A DNA stretch of 64,000 bases from Lolium rigidum (Eukaryota > Streptophyta > Magnoliopsida > Poales > Poaceae): positions 40,536,869 through 40,600,868 of the forward strand of contig NC_061514.1 in assembly GCF_022539505.1 (NCBI RefSeq), given 5' to 3'. The position numbers and the translations under genes are program-made. The stretch's first letter is position 1. Every line of letters begins with the position of its first letter. This document shows, one piece after another, positions 23,247-34,330 of this stretch. The notes under the pieces were generated by a model, which saw only the letters and a program-made list of their open reading frames with translations, did no database searches and was not told where the DNA came from.

Positions 23247-23700
23247 AGCTTGGGTCATGCACTTTGACGGATCCAAGCCACATCAAGGCTCGGGGGCTGG
23301 AGTCACCCTGAAGTCACCTCACGGAGAAGAACTGCAGTACGTCCTGCAGATTCACTTCGAAGCAACCAACAATATGGCGGAATACGAGGCTCTACTACAC
23401 GGTCTGCGCATCGCTAAGGAGATTGGGATCAAGCACATCATATGCTGCGGAGATTCCGACCTGGTGGCACAACAAGTAGCCGGAACCTGGGAACGCCGGA
23501 AACTCCGTCATGGCGGCTTACGGAGACGAAGTGGACGAGATCGCCAAGTGCTTCCTCGGATACGAAGTCAAGTACGTCGTGAGAGACGATAACACAGCAG
23601 CAGATATGCTGTCCAAGCTCGGATCCGGCAGGAAACCAATTCCGCCTGGAGTGTTCCTTGAGCACCTGCGAGTACCCTCAGTGAAGGGTGCAAACCCGGA
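23233..23700 (+). pseudogene. Archaeal-type RNase H (aRH) of element 2
   Basis: The conserved Asp is in MHFDGSK and the Glu in NNMAEYEALLHG; a further Asp is in CGDSDLVAQQV. The C-terminal part lies in another frame from 23510 (VDEIAKCFLGYEVKYVVRDDN). The domain lies between the degenerate RNase H and integrase, diagnostic of Tat elements. The frame change near 23490 breaks it. Confidence 0.85.
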
Positions 23701-23768
23701 AAATCCTGATCTGGCAGTTTCTCCGGCTAAGGAAGTGATGGCAATCATTCCGTTCTTGGATTACCTCA

Positions 23769-24975
23769 TTGATCAAAAGTTGCCGGAGGACGAGGTCCAC
23801 GCACGACAGATCATCAGACGAGCAAGATCCTACACAATTGTTGATGGACAGCTCTACAAACGAAGCGCAAACGGGGTATTTCTCAAATGCGTCTCCAGTC
23901 AAGATGGCATTGAAATCCTCGAGAGAGATCCATGCGGGGGATTGCGGGCATCATGCCGCTCCCAGGTCCCTCGTTGCAAAAGCTTTTCGGTTAGGCTTTT
24001 ACTGGCTAACAGCTAAAGAAGACGCTGATAAGCTGGTGAAAACTTGCCGCGGTTGTCAGTACTACGCTACTCAACCAAACGCCCCAGCCCAAGAGCTGAG
24101 GACCATCCCTATCACCTGGCCGTTCGCGGTCTGGGGGCTCGATATGGTCGGTAAATTAAAGAAATCATCTCCTGGTGGTCATGAATACCTCCTGGTCGCT
24201 ATTGACAAGTTCAGTAAGTGGATCGAAGCAAAACCAGTGAGAAAAGCCGACGGTGCTACGGCACTAAAATTTGTTTGCAGCCTCGTGACGAGATTCGGCA
24301 TCCCGCACAGCATAATCACAGACAATGGCACAAACTTTGCGCAGGGAGAACTCAAGGATTACTGCGATGAAGTTGGGATCCGGCTTGACCTTGCATCTGT
24401 GGCTCACCCACAATCCAACGGTCAGGTCGAACGAGCCAATGGTCTTATACTAGCCGGAATCAAACCTCGCCTTGAAGAACCGCTGCGCGCGCAGCCGGAG
24501 CTTGGGCTGATGAGCTGGACTACGTTCGTGGAGTTTACGAACTACCCCTAACGGGTCAACAGGATTTACTCCTTTCTTCCTGGTATACGGATCCGAGCTG
24601 TGCTCCCCACCGACATCATCCATGATTCACCGCGAGTTTCCGCCTACAATGAAGAAACTGCCGACGAGGCTCGACAGCCTATTCGTGGACCCGATCGAAG
24701 AAGCTCGGAATCTAGCTGACCAACGCTCCACCATTTACCGGCGAAGCTCCGACGCTATCATAGCCGTCGAGTTCGGAACCGCTCGTTCATGGTCGGAGAC
24801 TTAGTCCTCCGCCTTCGCCGAGTGAAAGATCACAAGTTGCAATCTCCATGGGAAGGACCTTTTGTCATCAGCAAAGTACTACACAACGGATCCTACTACC
24901 TCGTTGATTTCCGGGAACTAAAGGATGGACCGCCAATCGGCATCGGAAACGAAACGAGAAGATCCGGGTGACATA
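23769..24975 (+). pseudogene. Integrase of element 2
   Basis: The HHCC region (AGDCGHHAAPRS...CRGCQYYA) is followed by the DDE core (GLDMVGKL, IITDNGTNF, NGQVERAN) to about 24500. The C-terminal SPWEGPFVISKV segment lies near 24845-24880 in another frame. Frame breaks occur near 23930, 24500 and 24780. The domain inserts element DNA into the genome in active relatives. Confidence 0.9.
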
Positions 24976-25614
24976 TATGATGAAACAGATCGTCCCTGGA
25001 ACATAGCACAACTACGTCCTTTCCACACTTAGCACTTTACGCATTACATACCTTGTAATATCTATGATACATGATCAATGAAATAAAGCTTTTGGTTCAC
25101 TCTTAGAGTCATTTACCTCCTTTAATTTTTCATTTCTGGATCGTGTATGTTTTTCCGACTAAAACCGCAGAGCTGGATCTTTCCGCCTAGGCGTGTATGA
25201 AAGTTGTGATTTTCAAAATCGTCCCTTAGGACGTAAGCTTAAGTTTTCTGGCGAAATTTTTTCTGTTGCAAACCCATGGATTCCTGGTAGCGACTTCCGG
25301 CGCTTGGGCTGGGGGCTTGTTTCCGCGGTTATTGACGGATTGCCATTGGGCTTCGTCGCCGCTGGCGAGCGTTTCCGACTCAGGTTTTCCGGCTCGTGGA
25401 AGGTCAAGTGGGCAAGCCGGAAATTATCAACCCAGCACTTGCTTTCAAGAAACAACACATGCAAATAATATATAAACGGATAGCAGGATAAGTTTTCTCC
25501 GCCCACGCATGCATGCCTGTTTCATCCCTAACTACTTAAGAATTTAAGTTATATTACAAACCCTCGCTGAGGCCAAAATAATGCATTGTTTCATCCCGCA
25601 GGACATAAAAGTTT
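24976..25614. other. Convergent 3' region between integrase and antisense gene
   Basis: No coding domain. It resembles 162-700 of element 1 in inverse orientation. The 3' ends of the sense and antisense transcripts of the element probably lie here. Confidence 0.5.
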
Positions 25615-28600
25615 TCACTCCGCTTTGGACGGAGAAGCATTGACCTCTGGATCTTTTCCTTTAGCGCCCTCAGCCGGAGACGATACATCATCATCGCTCT
25701 CTTCATCTTCGTCGGAGGTTGCAGCGCTGGTCCTGGGCTCTTCCTCTTCGGGAGCATCCTTGGAGCTGGTCCAGGTAAACTGGGTTCCGGATTCCGCAGG
25801 ACGGGCCTCCGCGTCGCGCTCTTTTGAAGTTCATCTTCAAGGGGCTCGTCTCGCTGGGAGAACCACCTTGTCGTAGAATTCATCATGACGGATCCTCCGC
25901 GCGATGCGGGTGTCATAGCCGCTCACCGCATCAAGAAGCGCTCCGACATCTGCTGTCGGAGGAACCCCAGAAGACACCCGATCCAGATCCATCTTCGGGT
26001 TATGCGCCAAGCACATGGTTAGAGTCATAGCAGCTGCACCTCGGGCAGGCGACGCTTGTAGATCTGTCACCAGCTCCGGAAGAATATCCATGCGTTTGAT
26101 CAGCTTGCGCAGACCGCAGGTGCGGCTCCTCTTCAGGGACAAGTTGTGGCATATCTTCCGAGAAGCGGATATAAGATCCTTGCAGTCGTCGCCAGCAAGA
26201 GTAAGAACATCGTCCCGGGGGAATTTGTTCCGGCGTTTTTCAGGATATCCGAGTGGCTCTGCACAAAAATACAAGAATAAACATTCAAGTTGAGCACGAG
26301 AAACTAAGCATCAAGACAAGAAATTCCGAGTATAAGTACCTAGAATATTTTCGGCCAGCAGGTCCCAATGGTGCTCCGCGGTTTCCATATACTTCCGGAG
26401 TCCATTGAGCTCCTTCTGCTGCCTCTTGATGGTCTCGCTATCAGCATTACGCTTCAGCACGTGTTCGCCCTTCTCCCTGATGAGCTCGGAGTTTTTCTCC
26501 GCCGGTTAGCTTCTCGGCCTGCTCCTTCTGCTGCTCCGCCTCCTTCAGCTTTAACTCCAACTCTTGGTAGGAGGAGCGCAGGTTCTCCAGTTCGGAGGAG
26601 GTCGTCGCCAGGGAAGAGGATGCGCCTATAAGGATTCAAATTAAATACAATTCAAAGTCGGAACGTGAATCGATAACAAGAAAGGTCGGAAACCAACCTT
26701 GGGCCTCCGCCACTGTTTGTTCAGTTCTGCATTCTTATTTGTAAGGGTCCGGATATTTTCCGCTTGACCCAAGGTAACGCGACGCTTGCGAGCAATATTT
26801 TTATGCAGCTCATAGTGCAAGGTGCACTGTTGTTCCTGTAAAAGCAGACAGAGCAGGAGTCAAAATTCCGCTTACAACACAGTGGTGTCCTTTGAAGCAT
26901 TGTTGCCGGAATCTTTCCGACATCATGCTTGGGGGCTACTGTGACATTTTAAACAAATCTTCCCAAAAGTGGCTGTACTCTAAAGCATCTAAGCGCTAAC
27001 TAGTACTTGTTTCCGCCTACATGCTTGGGGGCTACTGGGGAGTACCTTTTGTTTGCAGATGAGCTTGTCGAAGAACTCGCCGACGCCCTTCTTGAAGTCC
27101 TGGATTTCCGACGTGCCGGCGTCCGGCTTCCCCCAGGCATTGTTCAGGCATAGCATTGAGCAAGTCTTGTTCAAGCTCCCATTTTTCCGGCTCAGTGAGC
27201 TGTTTGAAAATTTTTGTAGCATATGCCTTCGGGGTGGAGGTGAGGTCAGTCGGATCTCCGAAGTTCTTTGGAAAAACGACGACATCGCCAGCACCGGCTC
27301 CGACCTTCTCGGAGGAGGTGACTTCAGCCTCTCCTTGGCCTTGAGTTTCTTCTTGGCGTGGCCTTTGGCCTTGGGATCTTCCCCGCCTATCTTCTCGCTG
27401 CTGACCGGAATTATCTCCGGTGGAGTGTTTGCGGCAGGAGGGGGAGATTGATTCGCCTGAGGAGGGGACGGCGGAGGAGCAGTGTGGGAAGCACTTGGCG
27501 GAGCTGGGGTGGCAGGACCGACAGCCGGAGACTTCTTCATAAATTCGGTGATGGGTTTTTGGCTGGTGGTCCGAGTGGCGGTGGTAGTCGGAGTCCTGCG
27601 AACAAATAGAAGAAGATCGCATAAGTAACGAGATGCATCAAAGTAAATATGTACCATGCCCGGAAACTTACGGGGCGCCGGGGATGTTGGGGCGTGAGCG
27701 TTTGCCTGCTGTTGAAAGCATTTTCAAACGTTCCCGCTCCGCCTTCCTTGAGTCGAGCGGAGGGGGCTTGATGACCTTGGGTTTCTTGGCGGAGGCCTCG
27801 CCGCTGGCTCCGGCTTCGGAGCCGGAAGCTTTGGCGCGGGGACGTTTCGTAGGTCGAGGAGCTGCCTTGCGGGGTGCAGGCTCCTCTTCCTCTTCATCGT
27901 CTTCCGGAACCTCCTCCGCTGTGTCGCCGCTGACGGGGACGCGAAGAATGGTGCGTAAGTTTTCCTCCGCCAATGTAGCGAGCTGGAGGGAAAGATATAA
28001 AGTGTTAGCCAATATCCAAAAACTTGTGAAGTTTGAAGTAACGGAAGGTTCGAAGCTTACCGGAGGACACTGGTCGTTCGTATAAATATCCTTGATCAGT
28101 TCCGGGATCGGTTGACCCCGGCCCACCTTCACCAGCGTCTTGAATCTCGTTTTGAGAGAATCAGCCGGAAGATCGTGGCGGGTAGCTCGGAGCTGGTCGT
28201 CCGCCCCGGTGTATGCGCAGATTAATCGCGCGTTGTATCGTAGAGGCTGGATCCGCCGAGTGAACCAGCTCGAGTGTAGCTGGGTTCCGGTTAGCCCGTC
28301 GTGGACTAACCGGGGAGATTCTCCGCGCTGCCTTCTCCAGAATGGGAGTTAGGGAAAGCGGCGGGATGAAGCTCCAGCTTGCGAGCTCTTCCGGAGGCTC
28401 GTTGTTGAACTTGGGGAGACCATCGTGGATCTCCGGAACTGGCACATTCTTCTCGTAAAACCATCCGGCGTTCCAGTACCGGACGGATTCGTGCGAGTCG
28501 TGTGGAGGATACATACGACCAGGTCGGAGCATGAATGTCATGCTCCCGCAGTTCAGCATAGCTTTGTCTTTTGTTTCTTTCTTCACTCGGAAGAAAAACT

Positions 28601-29207
28601 GCCATAACTTGACGTCTGGCCGGATTCCGAGATGCCCTTCGCAGAGAGTTGCGAAGTTGGAGAGCAGAAGGTAGGAGTTGGGGCAGATGTTGTGGGGCTG
28701 AAGCCCGTATGTTGTGAGGATGGAGAGGAAAAATTCCGAGCAAGGGAGCGATAGACCGCGTTCCACCCAAGCCTTAGTCATGACCACTTCTCCGGCTCCT
28801 GGCTTGGGGACGACGGTATCGCGTATGAAACTCCAATGTGCGGAGATCATACCTTCGCTCTGGAGCTCTCTAAGCTCTGTATCAGTGGTTTCGCAGGGCC
28901 ACCATTGACCCCGCTCTCCTTCGCGGTTCCGGGCCTTAGAGGCCTTCTTATTCTCCGTCTCTTGCACCTTGGCAGCCATTCTAGCTTGCCCTTGAAGTTC
29001 TTCTTCGATTTCTTGTGCGGTTGGGATCCGGCTTAACTTGGTGCTGGAAGATGCGGAAAAAGGTTGAGCCAACCGGATGTCGGAAACATATGGTGGTAGG
29101 TATGCAATGGGATCCGGACAAATTGGCTCTAATGAACTGGGATCCGGGCTATTCGGAGAACTACCAGTACAGTGCGAGTCGATCGGCATGCTTCCGGCTG
29201 CACCCAT
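25615..29207 (-). pseudogene. Antisense spliced gene of element 2, 'putative gypsy type transposon' (Transposase_28) family
   Basis: I read six exons on the minus strand: 29207-28061, 27982-27672, 27595-27046, 26835-26698, 26625-26340 and 26258-25615. All five introns start GT and end AG (for example GTAAGC...CTCCAG between exons 1 and 2). Exon 1 holds the conserved domain (GLSLPCSEFFLSIL, LQPHNICPNSYLLLSNF, LGIRPDVKLWQFFF). Middle exons are Pro/Lys/Glu-rich, with PTKRPRAK as a possible nuclear signal. Exon 5 is a coiled coil (SYQELELKLKEAEQQ). Frameshifts near 28230, 26500 and 25860 disable it. The function of this antisense family is unknown. Confidence 0.75.
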
Positions 29208-29914
29208 GCAAAGTGTTTGAGTATCCGGAATCTACCCTACTCTACTTCTTCTTCTACAAGTCCGGTGCACGTACCGTCAATGGCGCGGCGAACCGATGAT
29301 GCTCCGGCGAGGACGAGGATCGTCGAACTTGCTGAAAATCGGCCCGCGTGACCACGAATCGGCGGCGGGGAAGATTTCCCGATCAACCGTGGCGATCTTG
29401 GGGCGAAAGGAGGCTTGAATTGACCGGACGCGAAGGTCTCTGCGGCGGAGCTCGTCGGAGTTAAGATCTGGCTGGCGGCGTGGCTGGAGGAGGAAGACGA
29501 AGTGGTGACTGGGTGAAAAGAATGAGAAATCACCGCGTGTTGGGGTATTTATAGACCACGCGCGGAGATTCGCGTTCCGGATCCGACGGCGGAAACTGAA
29601 CGGTCTCACCGTTGGATGCATGACACGTGTCTTAGGTTAAAAACGGTAGAATGACGTGGAGGTGATTTAACCGTGCACTCCGAAATTTCCGGCTAAAGAT
29701 TCGCATCTCCGAAAATTTAGCGCGGGAAGATAGGAAGTTGTGCGCGGGAAAAATGCAAACTCCGTTACATTATCGATACTGCGAAGGACATGAAGATTTC
29801 CGGTTAAATGATACCGGAAACAGAGAAAGTTTGGAAGCTCTTCGAGATTCTCTTCGGTTCCGGAGTTATTTGAAGACGGAAGAATGATGAATCTCGGAGA
29901 ACTTCGGGGCCTCT
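29208..29914. other. Region between antisense gene start and 3' LTR of element 2
   Basis: GC-rich near the antisense start. It should hold the promoter of the antisense gene, read leftwards (minus strand TATAAATACCCC near 29545). The last bases before the LTR (GGAGAACTTCGGGGCCTCT) are the only candidate polypurine tract and are a poor match. Confidence 0.45.
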
Positions 29915-30476
29915 TGTTGTGGGTATACTTTATGGGTATATCAACGACATGGCCTAGATCCGGCAAGCCTGGGTGGCCCACGGACGGTGATGGTGGCATG
30001 GGGCCCATCGGGCGGCCCGAGTCTGTCGATGATCAAGAAGGATGAAGTCCAGCCCAGGAACTTGGAGCCGGATCCTAACCGACCCTACGAAGGAGGCCGG
30101 ATCCGTGGAAGCCCATAGAGTATCCGGATCCAGTACGGCCATAAGGAAGGCGGATCCCTGACGTACACGGCAAGATATTGTACCGTAGTTAGGCAACTTG
30201 TATTCCGGCTAGGACTCTCCATGTAAACCCTAGATCCGTGCGCCTTTATAAGCCGGATCCTGGGAGCCCTAGAGGCGGAACCACAACCATTGTAACAACG
30301 CGCAAGCGCCCCGGATAATTCCGGACAAGCAGACAGTAGGCCTCGTCATCGTGCAGGTGTCCGAAGCTGGGTAACTCGCGTACCACCGTCCCGTGTGCAC
30401 TCCGCCCTATGGCCCCTACTTCTTTTCCCCCTCGTGAGGATCCCTCCTCCGAGGTATTGTCGATTAGGCAACGACA
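29915..30476 (+). repeat. 3' LTR of element 2
   Basis: 562 bp, TGTTGTGG...ACGACA, followed directly by the CTCAT duplication. It carries the same TATA box and phased GGATCC boxes as the 5' LTR. Confidence 0.96.
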
Positions 30477-30481
30477 CTCAT
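30477..30481 (+). repeat. Target-site duplication CTCAT, right copy
   Basis: Matches 17118-17122 exactly. Confidence 0.9.
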
Positions 30482-30961
30482 GGTGGGCGCCGACTTGGAC
30501 GCGACGCAGCTGCTGCAGTAGGGGGAGGTCCGGGAGAGTGCGGCCGCGCGCGGGCAAGGCGAAGCAAGGCGCGGCGGCGTGTCTGGGCCGCGGCGGCGGA
30601 GCGCGGCGACGTGGCTTGGGCGTGGCGGCGGAGCGTGGCGGCGGAGCGTGGCGGCGTGGATTTCCTGGTTTCCATGGACGCACAGCAAGGACTTCCGACG
30701 GTGAGGGAAGGCGGCGCGGTGGCCTGCCGGCGACGAGGAAGAGAGGTGGGCCTGCCGGCGGCCTGGGGGCAGGACGGAGCGCCAGGCGACGAGGAAGAGG
30801 ACGAACATGTGGAGGAGATCGCTCGGGGGAAGGATAACGATGCTCGTGGTGGGGCCCAATCACCACTTTGCGTTGTCTCGCTCGGTCGCTCCGCGTGCCA
30901 GCGAGGCGGACGATCCGATCGCTGTTCCCCCGGGGGAACCTCAGCGTTTTCCTTAAAGTAT

Positions 30962-31862
30962 ACTATCAGGTTACGACCTTACAAGGAGGGGAAATAAACA
31001 ATTAAGAAAGGAAAATGAAAATTCCCAATTGATTTTCCCCAATTTTACCGATGACATGTGTGGCTCACCTGAGCAGCGACGTCGTCGTCTCTCGGAGCGA
31101 TGAGCAGAAAGTTGGCACCGCCGCGCTGCATATGGAGGAAGAAGGTGCTCCGCCGGCCGCGCTGTCATCTCCGAAGCAACGGCCATCCAGTCCGCCTCCT
31201 CAGGTACTCCCTCCATCGGCACCACCACAAACGCCATACGCGCGACGTGGGTAGCCACGTTCGACGGAGCAGCACGCGAGATACAATCCGCAGCACGCTG
31301 CTCCGGCGAACGGAGCTTCGAAGCCGCGTCGTCGCCTCTGTCGAACGGAACTATGGAAGCGCTAAAATCGGGATTGATATCCAGTGCCCTGACGTTCACA
31401 AGGCACAGCGTGCCCCGAGCCATCCCATCCACCGTCCAAACTCATCCAAGCCCATGAGTCAATCGGTCCTCAGCCCCTCACGCACGGGCTAGAAACGAGC
31501 GACACCCAGGCATCGAGCGGGAAGAGAGCTGCGCCGCTATCGCCAGCGCCGCCGTCGGAAAGGGAGGGGAGCGCACTCCTGCCGTCGGCACGATCCGCCC
31601 CAACCCCGACGAGATCCTCCTCCCCGCCCTGCTCCGAAGGACTCTTACGCCCGGCCGCCACGGCTCCATCGCACGCTGCGACGACGACCTCCGATACGGG
31701 TCCATTCGATACACGCAGCGCCCGTCCGAGGATGAAGCCCTGTGTTTCTTCAGAGTTCAAAGAGACAACAGAATATCGAAATTCAGCTAAAGATATTGAT
31801 AATGTTGGTGGTGTCCCCTGTGATTGCTAACTGTGAAGATTGTATATTGTTGGAAAGTACCA
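30962..31862. other. Intergenic, GC-rich, no gene recognised
   Basis: Minus-strand frames at 31432-30971 and 31760-31470 are open for 153 and 96 codons and have a plant-like composition, but I recognise no domain. Relics of a lost gene are possible. Confidence 0.35.
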
Positions 31863-32284
31863 TGTGCACATGAGCACAAGTGCTCCTTAGACTTTTGGAT
31901 TTTTGAAAATTTTCAAAACCTTGCTCTTTTATGTTTTCAAAAATTATGGCATTAAATATGTAGATAGATTTAGACACGAGGAGTGTAGTCAAAAAAGTCC
32001 CATTAAAAAATACTTTGTATTTAGGAAAATACAAAAAAGACAAATTTCTGACTATAAATAGTAGTACAATAGTACGTATATTTTGTCAGCTGTACTGTCA
32101 GAAATTTGTCTTTTTTTGCATCTCCAAAAATATAACATATTTTTTGACGAGACTTTTGATTCCAATCCCCGTATACACATCTATCTACATATTTAATGTC
32201 ATAATTCTTGAAAGCAGAGAAATATGAGAATCTGAAATTTTCAAAAATCCAAAAGTGAAGGGAGCACTGACTCCCATGTGCACA
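31863..32284. mobile_element. Fold-back MITE with arms of about 200 bp
   Basis: The two halves are near-complementary over almost the whole 422 bp. The outer arms start TGTGCACATG and share ACTTTTGGATTTTTGAAAA. The arms continue through ATTAAATATGTAGATAGAT to an inner block AAAAGACAAATTTCTGAC around a loop near 32080. No clear target duplication was seen. A transcript could fold into a long hairpin. Confidence 0.8.
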
Positions 32285-33725
32285 AAATCCTTGCATTGTT
32301 CACTATTTTGCTGCCCTTTTTTTTGTTGCCCCTGTGACCTTTCCAACGCCGCCGGCAGCGGTGCAGCTCCGCCTAGGAATGCTCCCGCAATTCCCCCTGT
32401 TCCCACTCAGATGCCCAAGATCAACTCTAACAGAGACTAAAAAACAGGGTGAAACCAAAATAAACTCGGGCGACAATACGGGTTCAGGTCGAAAGGGGCT
32501 CAGAACGAAGCCCGAACTCGCGGCCTGGCCCGAAAAACGAGTTCGGGGTTTCGAGAAACTCGGCGGTCGCCCGTATTAAAACGGGACGCGGAGGTGAGTT
32601 CGGTTTCCAAACCCAACTCCCCTCCGCCGCTAGCCCTCGCTCCGCCGCCGCCAGCCTCCTCTCCGACGAGCAATTCCGCAGCCGCTGATGCCGCTCCACC
32701 GCTACCGCCACCACCCCTCCCTCCGCAATGAGCCGCTTAAGGCGTGTCGGTAGAGGAGGGGGCCGAATTGGCGGCGGGAAGTCGGCACCGCGTTCGCCGG
32801 ATGTGCGGTCGGAGGCGGACCGCGCGAGGCGGCGATGGAGCTTGCAAGAGGGCGGCACGGAAGTGGCCGCGTGTGTTCGCGCGCCGGGCAACGCGCGAAG
32901 GAGAAGCGGAGGCGCCCCCCGCCGGCTCGTGCAGCCCGCCGTTGCCGGCGCTTCTGCCGCGCGACGACGACGATGCAGACGTGCCGCCTCTCACCTGCGG
33001 GAACTCGGCGGAGGCGGCGTCGTTCGAGGTGGCCGCGCTCGTCGTCGCATAGAAGTTGCCGGCGCGGAAAAAACCCTCCGCCGCCGCAAGAACTGCCCCG
33101 GTGACAATCCAGGACCTAATCTAGTAGTTTAATTAGTCAAATTAGCGAGCGAAGTAGGGTTAGTCAAGTTTTTGGCTAGTATTTCAAATTATCTTCGAAT
33201 GTAGCTCGATCGGAGCAAAAATTGGTTCCATTTCGCAAGATCATCGCAGTCGACTTGGAAGTCAATAGTAAATCACAGGCAGTATGCCCTATTTTAAAAC
33301 ATGCAATGAGGGTACGAGCAACACTCCCCAAACTTGGCATGACTCATCGCCATCTTGTATTCATGATCTTACCTCGCCTTGGTCACAAATGCATAGCATA
33401 GGATCGAGTGGATCGGCACCCAATAGGCCAGATTTTCCTATCTTTGATGGGGACAATTCAAATCTATTAAAGTATAGTGATAGTTCACACATTAGCAATT
33501 AGCACTGCCTCAAAGCAAACATAGGAACTAGGGAGTTCATCGATAGGCTTTCCCTTTAGTTTCGTACTTCCCTGTTTCGGATTTGCATATGTCTTGTTTC
33601 GCAATAGTTGTAGAGAAAGTCCATCCCTCAATCACGGGACAATCCTCCAGGGCAAAGGTACTTCCAAAGCGGACAAGGTTCATCTGTGCATGAAAGGAAT
33701 GAAACAAATTCAATAGATTCAATAG
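32285..33725. other. Intergenic with a GC-rich block
   Basis: The stretch from 32415 (CTCTAACAGAGACTAAAAAACAGG) to about 33100 is GC-rich and may be a DNA-transposon remnant. A 134-codon Arg-rich frame at 32728-33132 looks like base composition, not a gene. Confidence 0.35.
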
Positions 33726-34330
33726 GGTCACAGGCACCATCCCTTGGTCAATTGGTGGTCTCAAAAGTTTGAAGGAACTTGATATATCAGAGAACAACTT
33801 CAATGCTGAACTGCCAACATCTGTGAGCTGGGCAATCTAACTCGGCTGTTTGCAAAGGTGCTGGGCTCAGTGGGAGCATACCAAAAGAGCTTAGTAACTG
33901 CAAGAAGCTTACGCTCATAAATCTGTCCTTCAATGCCTTCACAGGCTCTATCCCTGAAGAACTTGCAGATTTAGAAGCTATTGCCACATTTTTCGTTGAA
34001 GGACTTTCGGGTCATATTCCAGATTGGATACGGAACAGGGCGAGTGTTCGATCCATATCTCTTGCAGAAAACATGTTCAGTGGGCCTCTGCCAGTGCTGC
34101 CATTGCAGCATTCTCTGCAGAAACCAACCAGCTCTCAGGTTCTATCCCAGCCGAGATATGTCAAGCCAACTCTCTGCAGTCACTCATATTGCACAATAAC
34201 AATCTGACTTGGAGTATTATAGATACATTCATTTAAAGGATGCAAGAACCTCACAGAGCTGAACTTGCTAGGTAACCGTCTTAATGGTGAGATACCAGAT
34301 TACTTGGCTGAGCTACCGCTAGTAAAACGC
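33726..34330 (+). pseudogene. LRR receptor-like kinase ectodomain relic, MSP1-like
   Basis: Across frames I read consecutive plant-type leucine-rich repeats: VTGTIPWSIGGLKSLKELDI, LSGSIPKELSNCKKLTLINL, FTGSIPEELADLEAI, LSGSIPAEICQANSLQSLIL and NLTELNLLGNRLNGEIP. The order and the SGPLPVLPLQH link resemble grass MULTIPLE SPOROCYTE 1-like receptors. Several indels shift the frame and no transmembrane or kinase part follows, so it is a relic of about 8 repeats. Confidence 0.75.

Larger units (their letters stand above)
17123..30476 (+). mobile_element. Element 2: complete Tat-type Ty3/gypsy retrotransposon
   Basis: It is 13,354 bp long with 562-bp LTRs at both ends (TG...CA) and a perfect 5-bp target duplication CTCAT at 17118-17122 and 30477-30481. 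Internal order is primer site, gag, protease, RT, degenerate RNase H, archaeal-type RNase H, integrase, then an antisense spliced gene, then 3' LTR. The LTRs differ by about 17 substitutions and 5 indels by eye (about 3%), pointing to an insertion on the order of a million years old with usual grass rates. Frameshifts in every pol domain show it is dead. It landed in the Mutator-like element. Confidence 0.96.
16310..30952 (+). mobile_element. Mutator-like DNA transposon (non-autonomous), split by element 2
   Basis: It is bounded by a perfect 9-bp direct repeat TTAAAGTAT at 16301-16309 and 30953-30961, the size made by Mutator-superfamily transposases. The ends form a short imperfect terminal inverted repeat: left GGGTAGTGCTGGGCGTCCCC, right (complement) GGAAAACGCTGAGGTTCCCC. 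Without the inserted gypsy element it would be about 1.28 kb. The left part holds gtagcaa and CTCGCCGGAGAC repeats; the right part is GC-rich. No transposase is present, so it would need one in trans. The superfamily call rests on the 9-bp duplication. Confidence 0.75.

Noticed and set aside
29880..29914. Clear polypurine tract before the 3' LTR of element 2
   Set aside because: The stretch contains CTTC and CCTCT and is not a convincing purine run; left as a weak candidate only.
32728..33132. Arg-rich 134-codon gene
   Set aside because: All frames are open in this GC-rich block and none resembles a known family.
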